NCBI GenBank assembly: GCA_002695025.1
Contig: NZNV01000017.1
Coordinates: 678,293-742,292 of the forward strand
Length of the DNA stretch: 64,000 nucleotides
From: Owenweeksia sp.
GTDB lineage: Bacteria > Bacteroidota > Bacteroidia > Flavobacteriales > Schleiferiaceae
Reading direction: 5' to 3'
The position numbers and the translations under genes are program-made. The notes beneath the pieces were generated by a model, which was not told where the DNA came from, ran no database searches, and was given only the letters and a program-made list of their open reading frames with translations. Shown in pieces: positions 19,779 to 28,889 of the stretch (positions are counted from its first letter, which is position 1; the number at the start of each line of letters is the position of its first letter).

Positions 19779-21242
19779 ATGACCCCAACGCTCATCATCA
19801 CCGTAATAGGTCTGTATTTTCTCTTGTTGATACTGGTGTCCTATTTCACGGGACGCAAGGATGATAACGATGCCTTTTTCCTGGGAAACCGCCAAAGTCC
19901 CTGGTTTGTAGTGGCCTTTGGTATGGTAGGTGCTTCCTTAAGCGGAGTTACTTTTATTTCCGTTCCCGGATGGGTGGATGGCAGCAGTTTCAGCTATATG
20001 CAGGTGGTGCTGGGTTACCTCCTTGGCTACTTTGTGATCATCAAGGTTTTATTGCCCTTGTATTACCGCCTGGAGTTAACTTCCATTTACACTTACCTGG
20101 ATCAGCGCTTTGGGTTTTACTCCTATAAGACCGGGGCTTTTTTCTTTATCCTTTCCCGTGTAATTGGCGCTTCATTCCGGCTTTACCTCGTGGCCATAGT
20201 GTTGCAATATGCTGTTTTTGAACAGTATAACGTGCCCTTCTGGGTAACAGTACTGGTGACTATTGTGTTGATATGGGTATATACTTTTCGTTCGGGGATC
20301 AAGACTATTATATGGACGGATACCCTACAGACTGCTTTTATGCTGGCCGCAGTAATCCTAACTGTTATTCTCATTAAGGATCAACTGATACCGGAACAGG
20401 GACTGATATCCTACATTGCGGATTCCCCCAAATCCAAAATATTCTTCTGGGAGGGATGGGGAACTCCCAACTTCTTCTGGACCCAGTTTTTGTCAGGTGC
20501 TTTTATAACTATTGTGATGACCGGGCTAGACCAGGATATGATGCAAAAAAACCTGAGCTGCCGTTCACTGAGTGATGCACAAAAAAATATGACCTGGCTG
20601 AGTATCACTCTGGTAGTGGTCAATCTGATTTTCCTATGCCTGGGTGTTCTATTATACGATTATGCAGATGCGGCAGGTATCACCGAAACAGGTGATAAGT
20701 TATATCCTGCCGTAGCACTTAGTGGTGGTTTAGGTTTGGTGGTAGCCGTGTTCTTTATCATCGGCTTAATAGCAGCCGCTTATAGCAGTGCAGATTCTGC
20801 CCTTACGGCCTTAACCACTTCCTTTTGTGTAGATTTTCTGGATGTTAAAAAGATGGAAGCCGGTAAAGGTAAGAGGGTTCGTAAGCAAGTGCACATTGCT
20901 TTTTCGCTGGTACTGTTGCTGGTTATACTGGTGTTTAAATACACCGTAGATGAAAGCGTGATCAAAGAGCTGTTTGTAGCAGCCGGGTATACGTATGGGC
21001 CCTTACTGGGATTATACGCTTTTGGCCTGTTTTCTAAATTGAATGTCAGGGATAAATATGTGCCCATTGTGGCGGTAATAGCGCCTATCCTGAGTTTTAT
21101 CCTGAAAAGTAACTCCAAAGCCTGGTTCAATTATGAGTTTGGCTTTGAATTGTTAATCGTAAATGGTTTGCTAACCTACGGGGGCTTGCTGTTGCTGACC
21201 ACCAAAAAAGAACCCCCGGTTACCGAACCGAGGGTTGCTTAA
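19779..21242 (+). CDS. Sodium:solute symporter (SSS family)
   Basis: A 487-residue integral membrane transporter with about 13 hydrophobic segments. SSS-family signatures include the N-terminal YFTGRKDDNDAFFLGNR, SLSGVTFISVPG in the first Na+ site region, and AAAYSSADSALTALTTSFCVD in the helix that supplies the second Na+ site. The substrate (sugar, amino acid, organic acid or nucleoside) cannot be inferred. It stands alone on the plus strand, and its last codons overlap the terminator of the convergent protease gene. Confidence 0.92.
   Translation: MTPTLIITVIGLYFLLLILVSYFTGRKDDNDAFFLGNRQSPWFVVAFGMVGASLSGVTFISVPGWVDGSSFSYMQVVLGYLLGYFVIIKVLLPLYYRLELTSIYTYLDQRFGFYSYKTGAFFFILSRVIGASFRLYLVAIVLQYAVFEQYNVPFWVTVLVTIVLIWVYTFRSGIKTIIWTDTLQTAFMLAAVILTVILIKDQLIPEQGLISYIADSPKSKIFFWEGWGTPNFFWTQFLSGAFITIVMTGLDQDMMQKNLSCRSLSDAQKNMTWLSITLVVVNLIFLCLGVLLYDYADAAGITETGDKLYPAVALSGGLGLVVAVFFIIGLIAAAYSSADSALTALTTSFCVDFLDVKKMEAGKGKRVRKQVHIAFSLVLLLVILVFKYTVDESVIKELFVAAGYTYGPLLGLYAFGLFSKLNVRDKYVPIVAVIAPILSFILKSNSKAWFNYEFGFELLIVNGLLTYGGLLLLTTKKEPPVTEPRVA
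21204..21236 (-). terminator. Terminator of the subtilase gene, inside the symporter 3' coding end
   Basis: On the minus strand an 11-bp stem with one mismatch (AACCCTCGGTT with AACCGGGGGTT) and a 4-base loop is followed by a six-T run. It lies wholly within the last codons of the convergent symporter gene. Confidence 0.75.
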
Positions 21243-21259
21243 GAGATCATTTTTTGGAT

Positions 21260-24200
21260 CTACCGTTTCACCGTGCGTAAAGTGTGGGTGCCTTTTTCAG
21301 TTTGCACACGAAGCAGGTAAACCCCTGGAGCAGCATGGTCCAGGTTAAACTCTAAAGTGCCGGACCCTCCCGGAACTTCGCGTTCATCATTTAAGATCAC
21401 CTTGCCACTGAGGTCCATGATCTGCACCTGTACAGTCTGGCCGGAAATACCCTCCATCTCAAGGTTGAATTTACCGGTATTGGGGTTAGGGTACAGGCTG
21501 ATGGAATACAGTTCTTCTTCCTCAGGTGTGCTGATGAGGGCTACCGTTACCGTGCGGTCGGTAAAACCGCAACGGTTGGTTACTTTCTGGTATACATTAT
21601 AGGTTCCGGCAGAATCATAGGTATGAACCGGGTTTTGCATGGAGGAGGTATCCCCGTCACCAAAATCCCAGTACCACTCATCCGGATCATACAGGCTAAG
21701 GTCATTGAATTGTACCGTGAGCGGGTTTAGTATGGAGGTATTGAAAACGCTGAGCGGTTTCCTTTTTACGTCTATTGTAATAGTATGCTGGCTGAAGCCT
21801 CCGTTGTTGGACACGGTGAGTGTTACCGTCTGTATACCGGTTCGCACAAATTTCACATTATGTGGGCCGGCAGTATTGGCAGCATTGGGAACCGCTCCGG
21901 AACCAAAGTCCCAGTTATAGGTGGTAGCCGCTCCACCGGAACTGAGATCGGTAAATACAACATCATCATTTAAACAGGCAAGGGTGTCACTGGCACTGAA
22001 AGCCGAAATGGGAGCCACAGCACTGGATGAAACTAATTGTATGTTATCCAGGTAAACCGCATTTCCCAGATCGGAATAGTTACGGAACCTCAATTTTACG
22101 TTAGAACCGATGTAGGGAGAAAGGTCTACGGTATCCCTGCGCCAGTCTGAAGCAACCGAAGGGCTAAATAAGGCGGAGGTGGGGGGTACGGTTTGCAGCT
22201 GACTGCTTCCTTTTTGGTAAGCTGTAGCCTGGTAGGTAAGCCCGCAATCGGTGGAGATGTCCACGATCAGGGAATCTTCCCGGCCCGGGCGGGGTGCATG
22301 TGCCACATCAAAGAAAAGGATGGGATTAGCCACGCTTCTCATATCAATATTCTCGCTGACCAAACCGTCTTCCTGGGCAAAGTTCGCATTAGGAGAGTTT
22401 TCGATCACCGCAGCTTTGGTCATTGCACCCGTAGCCCCGGTAACGTTTTTCAAAGTCCAGCTAATGAAGCCATCCGGATTTTCCAACTCCCAGTTTTGGG
22501 GAAGCGAGAGGGGTGTTTCAAAATCCTCAAAAACGGGGAGGGCCACTCCTGGGTCGGCAACCACAGCACTGCTACGAACAAGAGTGTCGTTTCCAAAAGC
22601 GTTGGAAACCCTCAGCTCTACCTGGTAAGTACCTGCATCCTGGAATTGTACGGAAATGTTCCTGGAAGAGGAACTGCTACCGTTAACGAAGGCAAAGGTG
22701 TTCGGTTGAATGTCCCAGCTCCAGGAGGTAGGTGAATTCTGGGATATATCGGTAAAATTCACTACCCCATCCATACAGGTTTGGGCGTTATCCTGGTTGA
22801 AATTGGCCAGGGGAGACTGGCTGTTTTCAAAAATACCGATGTCGTCAATGCTTACATCGGCTGCAAAATCGTTGCCGGTCTTTCCGCGGAAACGTATCAC
22901 AATAGTGTTCCCGATGTAGGGTAAAAGGTTTACCTGCTGTTCTTTCCAGGAGGTTCCCTGGTTGCCGGAGATAACAGGAATTACGTCATAATGCCATTCC
23001 GATCCATCAAAGATATCCACCCCCAGGGTTCCCATATTGGCCCCGAACATGTGGTACCAGAAACTTAATACAGGAGAGCTGGCGGAAGTAAGGTCAATAC
23101 AAGGGCTCATCAGGTATGCTACACTGGAGTCACAGCCCCCGGAAGCTTCAAGATAGAGGTAATTGCCTGTACCCGTGCCGGGATTATGGTCTACTGAAGG
23201 GCCGGTTTGATTGGACGGAGTGGGACCATTATTGGTGCGCCAGTCAATATCATCCGAAAATCCGTTGGCAGGGTTATACCAGCCACTGGTGAGCGTACAA
23301 AATGTTTGTTCACAGTTGGAGTTGGTCCCACAGGAGGAAAAACTTTCAAAGTTCTGGGTATAAGGAATGGTTACAGTAGAGCCGGTATACGTTTGAATAT
23401 TACCGCTCAAGGTGTCATTGTATGCGTTTTCATCATTAGCATAGATGCATACCACCTGGATGGTATGATTGGACAAGAGGGTAAGTGAAGATCCCGGAAA
23501 AGTGTAATCCAGGAAACCGCCCGGAGCAATGGTGCTATTTACAGTAGCGAAAGTGGCCGGACCGTTGTCAAAACTGTAGGCCAACTGGAAGTTTGAAACG
23601 GGATTGCGTCCGCTGTTCTGTACGCGCACCGTAACCGGCACGTTGATAAGATTGTAACAATCTGGAAAGGCACCAGTGGGCGGAGATACCACTTTGGTTA
23701 ATTTAAGATCTTCTACCACCCCACAGTTAAAAATTCCCTGGGGTTTCTGGATAGCGATAGCTCTCTGTCCCACATTGTTTCCGGGTGCTATAGCCGCAAC
23801 GCTCAGCCAGTCTTCCTGGAAGGGGTTGGAGGGAGCCACATTCATAGAAGTAAACGTAGTGGTACCAACGGAGTCCATATACCTGGCTCCCAGTCGGTAA
23901 ACAATATAACCAATGGCACCCGGCACCGGGTCCCAACTGATCAGGAGTGAGTCAGGGCAGGAACGAGGTACGTTGATATTTTTCGGAACGTCAATAATGG
24001 TGAAGGTTCCTGGGGTTTCGGAAGATTTCCCGTTGCGGCTTACCCTGATTTTATAAGTACTGCCAGCGCTGTCCGGTACAACCCAGGTTTCATATCTCCT
24101 TCCGGCTCCAATGCTGTTATTGATCACCTGCCAGTTGAGTCCTCCGTCAGCCGAGTATTCCAGGCTGAAGTTACCTGCGTCAGAAGGAGCATCCCAGCGT

Positions 24201-26149
24201 ATGTATTCTGTTTCACCGGGAACGAATCCTTCCCCACCCAAGGGATAGGTAAGGATTACTTCGTCTTCAATAAATTCATATACCACATAAAACTTTTGGC
24301 CCATTCCCGGTACATTAAAACCTGTAACGTTGATATCAATATTCCCGGATGGATTGGTAATGGTTACCTGCTCCATATTATTCAGTGAATCACGGGCCTG
24401 TACCGCAGGTGAATTTAAGTTGGCGGGGTTTGGTGTAGGGTCCAGTACCCAGGGCAGGAGGGTAGTGCCACCATGTAGTACCTCAAGGTCAAGGTCATTC
24501 ACAATAGCCCTGGCTGCGCTGGTAGAAGCAGGGAGGTCCGGCCAGTACAGCATAATTTTCACTTGAGCGGTATTGGCAGGGGCTACAATCTGGAAGCTCT
24601 TTGAGTTTCCGTCCGTAACACTATCTATAAAATAGTTTTGGTTATTGATGATCTTATAAGCCCTGCGGGCATTAAGGCGTCCGTAACCATACAGGAAATC
24701 AGGCCCAGGCTGACCCAAGTCATCCGCGGAGTTTTGCATAATAGCTTTCAAAAGGCCTGATTCAGGATCATTGCCAGAGTTTTTATCCCGCATGGCCTGG
24801 TACAGTACAGCCGCTGTTCCGGCTGTTCCGGGAGATGACATGGAAGTACCGGATTTCACTACGTAGGTGTTGGGATCGGAGGTGCTGAAAACACTGCTTC
24901 CTACCGCTGCAATATCGGGCTTTATACGGCCATCACTGGCGGGGCCGCGGCTGCTGGAACCAGACAATACATCCTCACGGCTTAGGTTGGCTACGGTAAG
25001 TACATTCTTGGCAATTTTGTGACCCCCGGTCACATTTCCCCAGCCCGGGCCGGCACCGTAATTACAATTGCTGCTACCATCATTACCTGCTGAGAAAACG
25101 TGAAGCAGGGTAGGGTTGTCCAGTATATCCTGATCCATTTGCTGGGTAAAGTTGGTATAGCCATCGTTACAGCCATTGGAGTAGGAGCTGTTGGTGATAC
25201 GCACTCCTAAATTGTCATAATTGTTGTCTACAGTTTGCAGGTTGGTGGGGTAGTTTTGATAATATACCTCTGCCCCCGGGGCCATTCCTCTTCCACGCGG
25301 GTTGAGGTTTCCCGCTCCGAACACCGTTCCGGCCACGTGATCGCCATGGTCACCGCTGGAATTACCTGCGTTTTGGGTGAGGCGACCTTTATAATCGATG
25401 TGCGGGCCGATCTCCCCATCGTCTCCAATACCCACTACCACACCGCTACCGTCATAGTCCGGAGCACCGGGGTACGAAGACTGCAATGTATTTACCCGGT
25501 GGTTGGTGCGGGCGGTATAGTTTTCCGGGTGGCCGGGGTCTTCCATTTCCTGCAAATGGGAAACAAAGGGAAGGGCAGCTGTTGGATCTACGGCTTCGGC
25601 TGGTATGCTTACCATAAAGCGGTGATCAGAAGCCTGTTCTTCCAAAATCGTATATCCGTAGCGGGTAAGCCGTTGGCGCACATCTTCGTGACCCAGATCC
25701 TTAAAATAGGTGATCCATGCTTTGAAATTACCGTTACCAGTCCAGGCCCATTCCGGGATATTATCCTGGTACAGGCGTTTGGAAAGTTTCATTTCCGGGC
25801 TGATCAGTGACATCCATCCTCCCCGGGCGTACACGCTTTGTTTTACGGCATCATAGTTCTTTACCGGTATACGTACTATAAAAGCGTGTTTAGGCAGATA
25901 CTGCAGGGCTTCAAAGCCTAAGTCTGAAGGGCCTAAATGAATTCCTTTTAACTGGATAATGCGGTATACATGACCGTTCACAATTTCTGCCGAACCCGGG
26001 CGCGGGGCGTCCTTTATATTTTCGTTGCCATTATAGTGCAGGGTAAAATTGGTAAGTAATACGGGGTAGGCCTGTTCTTGTTTCTCCTGGGCAAGGAGAT
26101 TCACGATCATACCGGTGCAAAGGCACCCGGTTAGTAGCAGTTTTTTCAT
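21260..26149 (-). CDS. Secreted subtilisin-like (S8) protease with PKD domains and T9SS tail
   Basis: A 1629-residue exported serine protease. The signal peptide is residues 1-20. The subtilase domain spans about 215-500 with the full catalytic set: Asp243 (GIGDDG), His268 (DHGDHVAG), oxyanion Asn356 (SAGNDG) and Ser436 (GTSMSSPG). Downstream are a pro-protein-convertase-like beta-sandwich, Fn3-like and MAM-like modules (including FWYHMFG, shared with the protein at 8259-13181), and at least three PKD domains such as the segment around WYWDFGDGDTS. The T9SS type A sorting domain begins at YPNPNTGKF. It is likely an extracellular, nutrient-scavenging protease. Confidence 0.94.
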   Translation of the reverse strand: MKKLLLTGCLCTGMIVNLLAQEKQEQAYPVLLTNFTLHYNGNENIKDAPRPGSAEIVNGHVYRIIQLKGIHLGPSDLGFEALQYLPKHAFIVRIPVKNYDAVKQSVYARGGWMSLISPEMKLSKRLYQDNIPEWAWTGNGNFKAWITYFKDLGHEDVRQRLTRYGYTILEEQASDHRFMVSIPAEAVDPTAALPFVSHLQEMEDPGHPENYTARTNHRVNTLQSSYPGAPDYDGSGVVVGIGDDGEIGPHIDYKGRLTQNAGNSSGDHGDHVAGTVFGAGNLNPRGRGMAPGAEVYYQNYPTNLQTVDNNYDNLGVRITNSSYSNGCNDGYTNFTQQMDQDILDNPTLLHVFSAGNDGSSNCNYGAGPGWGNVTGGHKIAKNVLTVANLSREDVLSGSSSRGPASDGRIKPDIAAVGSSVFSTSDPNTYVVKSGTSMSSPGTAGTAAVLYQAMRDKNSGNDPESGLLKAIMQNSADDLGQPGPDFLYGYGRLNARRAYKIINNQNYFIDSVTDGNSKSFQIVAPANTAQVKIMLYWPDLPASTSAARAIVNDLDLEVLHGGTTLLPWVLDPTPNPANLNSPAVQARDSLNNMEQVTITNPSGNIDINVTGFNVPGMGQKFYVVYEFIEDEVILTYPLGGEGFVPGETEYIRWDAPSDAGNFSLEYSADGGLNWQVINNSIGAGRRYETWVVPDSAGSTYKIRVSRNGKSSETPGTFTIIDVPKNINVPRSCPDSLLISWDPVPGAIGYIVYRLGARYMDSVGTTTFTSMNVAPSNPFQEDWLSVAAIAPGNNVGQRAIAIQKPQGIFNCGVVEDLKLTKVVSPPTGAFPDCYNLINVPVTVRVQNSGRNPVSNFQLAYSFDNGPATFATVNSTIAPGGFLDYTFPGSSLTLLSNHTIQVVCIYANDENAYNDTLSGNIQTYTGSTVTIPYTQNFESFSSCGTNSNCEQTFCTLTSGWYNPANGFSDDIDWRTNNGPTPSNQTGPSVDHNPGTGTGNYLYLEASGGCDSSVAYLMSPCIDLTSASSPVLSFWYHMFGANMGTLGVDIFDGSEWHYDVIPVISGNQGTSWKEQQVNLLPYIGNTIVIRFRGKTGNDFAADVSIDDIGIFENSQSPLANFNQDNAQTCMDGVVNFTDISQNSPTSWSWDIQPNTFAFVNGSSSSSRNISVQFQDAGTYQVELRVSNAFGNDTLVRSSAVVADPGVALPVFEDFETPLSLPQNWELENPDGFISWTLKNVTGATGAMTKAAVIENSPNANFAQEDGLVSENIDMRSVANPILFFDVAHAPRPGREDSLIVDISTDCGLTYQATAYQKGSSQLQTVPPTSALFSPSVASDWRRDTVDLSPYIGSNVKLRFRNYSDLGNAVYLDNIQLVSSSAVAPISAFSASDTLACLNDDVVFTDLSSGGAATTYNWDFGSGAVPNAANTAGPHNVKFVRTGIQTVTLTVSNNGGFSQHTITIDVKRKPLSVFNTSILNPLTVQFNDLSLYDPDEWYWDFGDGDTSSMQNPVHTYDSAGTYNVYQKVTNRCGFTDRTVTVALISTPEEEELYSISLYPNPNTGKFNLEMEGISGQTVQVQIMDLSGKVILNDEREVPGGSGTLEFNLDHAAPGVYLLRVQTEKGTHTLRTVKR

Positions 26150-26288
26150 CCAATTATGATTTTAGGAAGCGTTAAAATTAACATCTATTTAACGAAGATT
26201 TGAGGTTGACCGTTCAAATCTTTGATAGAACATATTGATAATAACCACAATTCTCCTGGTTGGCCCCTTAAAACCTCCCTATGATTCC

Positions 26289-26296
26289 TATTTTTG
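26289..26296 (+). promoter_or_regulatory. Candidate -7 promoter element for the PIG-L operon
   Basis: TATTTTTG matches TAnnTTTG, 24 bases before the PIG-L start codon. The nearest upstream TTG (26260) is 26 bases away, longer than usual. Confidence 0.4.
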
Positions 26297-26320
26297 ACTG
26301 CCGAAAACAAATAGCTCTTC

Positions 26321-28789
26321 ATGAAATTCAAATTTTATTGCGGTATCCTCTTTTTCTTTTTGGTAGCTCATAAGCTACATGCCCAGTCATCCCGTATCCT
26401 GCATGATCTTTATAAACTCAGGAATAGTACTACCGTGCTGTACCTGGCTGCTCACCCGGATGATGAGAACACCCGCATGATATCCTGGCTCACTAACGGC
26501 TACGGAGCCCGTACGGCTTACCTTTCTCTTACCCGTGGTGATGGTGGGCAGAACCTGATCGGTAAGGAGCTGGGGCCCGAACTGGGAGTGTTGCGCACAC
26601 AGGAACTCCTGCATGCCCGCAGGATTGACGGAGGCGAACAGTTCTTTTCACGTGCGGTGGATTTTGGATATTCTAAAACCGCGGATGAGACTTTGGAGAA
26701 ATGGGACCGTAAGGCCGTCCTTTCGGATGTGGTGTATGTTATTCGCAAGTTCAGGCCGGATGTGATCATCACCCGTTTCCCGCCTGACTCAAGAGGTGGC
26801 CACGGTCACCATACAGCTTCTGCTATGTTGGGTATTGAGGCTTTTAAATCAGCTGCCGATCCGGATGCTTTTCCGGAGCAACTGGAGAGAGTGGATACCT
26901 GGCAGCCTAAACGTATTTACTGGAACGCCAGTACCTGGTGGAACCCTAAGCTGGACAGTCTGGCTAAAGTGGATGATCAGTACCTGAGCGCTGAGGTGGG
27001 AGGGTATAGTTCGCTTTTGGGTACTTCGTATAATGAGCTGGCGTCCATGAGCCGGACACAGCATAAGAGTCAAGGGTTCGGAGTGTCTGTTGATCGTGGA
27101 CAGCAAGCGGAATACCTGATGTACCTGGCTGGTGAAAAGGCACAAACCAATCTTTTTGAAGGCATTTCCACCAGTTGGGAGCGTTTCGGCTTTAAGGAGG
27201 GGGATAAGCTCCTGCAAAAGATCATCCGGGATTACGATGCCATGGACCCTCAGAAGTCAGTGCCAACCATGCTGGAGCTACGCAAAGCTTCTGTTGCCAT
27301 AAAGGATGATGCCAAGCGGGCCTACTTCCGTGAAGAAACCGATCGTATATTGAAGGATATGCTGGGCCTTCACCTGGAAGCCCTAAGCGAAAGGGAATTT
27401 GTAAGCCGGGGAGAAAAGCTGGAGCTGGAAGTGAAAATACTGCAACGATCTGCCCTGGAGGAAACTATCAGCCTGGATCATATAGAATGGCGGTCTCAAA
27501 AGGAAGATGTAAATAAGGCCCTGCCGGTTAACGATATCTATTCGGTAAAACTGGAATCGGTAGTAGCGGCTGATCTTTCACAGCCCTATTGGCTGGTGCA
27601 TGAATTTGAGAATCTCTATCAGGTAAAGGATATGAAGATGATCGGCAAGCCGGAGAATGATCCCTCCATTCATATAGACGTTTTTTTACGGGTAGGCGAT
27701 CAGTTGTTGAGCTATAAGGTACCGGCCCGCTATAAATTTTCCAACCGGGTGGAAGGAGAGATCATCCGACCCGTAGTAGTGGTACCTCCGGTGGTAGCTT
27801 CCATTGAACAGGACAACCTGGTGTTTTTTAAGGATAAACCCCAAACTGTAAACGTGGTGGTGCGGCATTTTAACGGACAGGGAGGAACTATAGACCTGAA
27901 GGCTGAAGGATGGATGGTGAGCCCTTCTCAGATCAAGCTGGAAGCTGATAAAGCGGGACAGACCTTTGTATACCCCGTTGAGATAAGCCCAATGGAGAAT
28001 GCCCAAACACAATCCCTTAATCTTACGTATAACGGATCTGAAAAACTCTACAGCCTGGCGGAACTGGATTACGGGCATATTGAAAAGCAGTCCGTATTTA
28101 AAGAACTCAAGTTGGATCTCATTAAACTGGACCTGAAGAAAAAGGGTGCCCTGGTGGGATACATACCCGGAGCAGGTGATAATGTGGCGGAAGCCATTGC
28201 CCGTATGGGCTACGAAGTGGATATCCTGGACAAGGAACTGCTCACCACGAGGGATCTCAGTAATTACAAAGCTATTGTTACCGGTATCCGGGCGTACAAT
28301 ACTGAAGACTGGTTACCGGGCGTAAAACCCATATTGATGGAGTATGTAAAGAACGGAGGTAATTATGTGGTGCAGTACAATACCCGTTCACGGGATTTGC
28401 TTTCACAGGACATTGGTCCGTATCCCTTTGAACTTAGCCGTGAAAGGGTAACGGAGGAAGATGCGGATCCGGTATTCCTTAAGCCGGAACATGCTCTATT
28501 CCATACACCCAACGTATTGGATAAAAGTGATTTTGAGGGATGGGTTCAGGAACGCGGCCTTTATTTTGCCGGTACCTGGGATGAGGCTTATGAAGCTCCT
28601 CTTGGCTGGCATGATAAAGATGAACCCAGCCGTGACGGAGGGCTGTTGATCGGTAACTACGGAAAGGGCTCCTTCATTTATACGGGAATTTCGTTTTTCA
28701 GGGAGTTGCCGGCCGGAGTTCCCGGTGCTTACCGGCTGATGGCGAATATATTGAGCTATACTAATCCGGTATCTGATGAGCAACCCTAG
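26321..28789 (+). CDS. Exported PIG-L family deacetylase with C-terminal extension
   Basis: An 822-residue zinc-dependent N-deacetylase-like protein with a signal peptide (1-22). The PIG-L/LmbE domain (about 35-250) carries the motif AAHPDDEN (His45, Asp48) and the HGHHTAS segment (His161, His163/164) that completes the metal site. The remainder includes beta-sandwich regions and a C-terminal Rossmann/GATase1-like part (about 610-800, VGYIPGAGDNVAEAIARMGY) found in related Bacteroidota proteins. The substrate is likely an acetylated amino sugar or glycan. Its end overlaps the next small gene by 14 bases. Confidence 0.9.
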   Translation: MKFKFYCGILFFFLVAHKLHAQSSRILHDLYKLRNSTTVLYLAAHPDDENTRMISWLTNGYGARTAYLSLTRGDGGQNLIGKELGPELGVLRTQELLHARRIDGGEQFFSRAVDFGYSKTADETLEKWDRKAVLSDVVYVIRKFRPDVIITRFPPDSRGGHGHHTASAMLGIEAFKSAADPDAFPEQLERVDTWQPKRIYWNASTWWNPKLDSLAKVDDQYLSAEVGGYSSLLGTSYNELASMSRTQHKSQGFGVSVDRGQQAEYLMYLAGEKAQTNLFEGISTSWERFGFKEGDKLLQKIIRDYDAMDPQKSVPTMLELRKASVAIKDDAKRAYFREETDRILKDMLGLHLEALSEREFVSRGEKLELEVKILQRSALEETISLDHIEWRSQKEDVNKALPVNDIYSVKLESVVAADLSQPYWLVHEFENLYQVKDMKMIGKPENDPSIHIDVFLRVGDQLLSYKVPARYKFSNRVEGEIIRPVVVVPPVVASIEQDNLVFFKDKPQTVNVVVRHFNGQGGTIDLKAEGWMVSPSQIKLEADKAGQTFVYPVEISPMENAQTQSLNLTYNGSEKLYSLAELDYGHIEKQSVFKELKLDLIKLDLKKKGALVGYIPGAGDNVAEAIARMGYEVDILDKELLTTRDLSNYKAIVTGIRAYNTEDWLPGVKPILMEYVKNGGNYVVQYNTRSRDLLSQDIGPYPFELSRERVTEEDADPVFLKPEHALFHTPNVLDKSDFEGWVQERGLYFAGTWDEAYEAPLGWHDKDEPSRDGGLLIGNYGKGSFIYTGISFFRELPAGVPGAYRLMANILSYTNPVSDEQP

Positions 28790-28889
28790 GTTCTTTAAAA
28801 ACTGGAAGCAGCTGTATACTGTAGTGTTGCTGGTGCTGTTGTTGCAACTGGTCATTTATTATTTCATCACCCAGCAGTATACCGTATGA
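28776..28889 (+). CDS. 37-residue single-pass membrane microprotein
   Basis: A small open reading frame starting in the last codons of the PIG-L gene and ending in the start codon of the symporter gene (ATGA). The product has a short basic, aromatic N-terminus, one transmembrane helix (about residues 14-30, VVLLVLLLQLVIYYF) and a short polar tail. Overlap at both ends, with no free intergenic sequence, argues that it is translated and coupled. A role as an accessory subunit of the adjacent sodium:solute symporter is an inference from position. I do not recognise a named family. Confidence 0.7.
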   Translation: MSNPRFFKNWKQLYTVVLLVLLLQLVIYYFITQQYTV

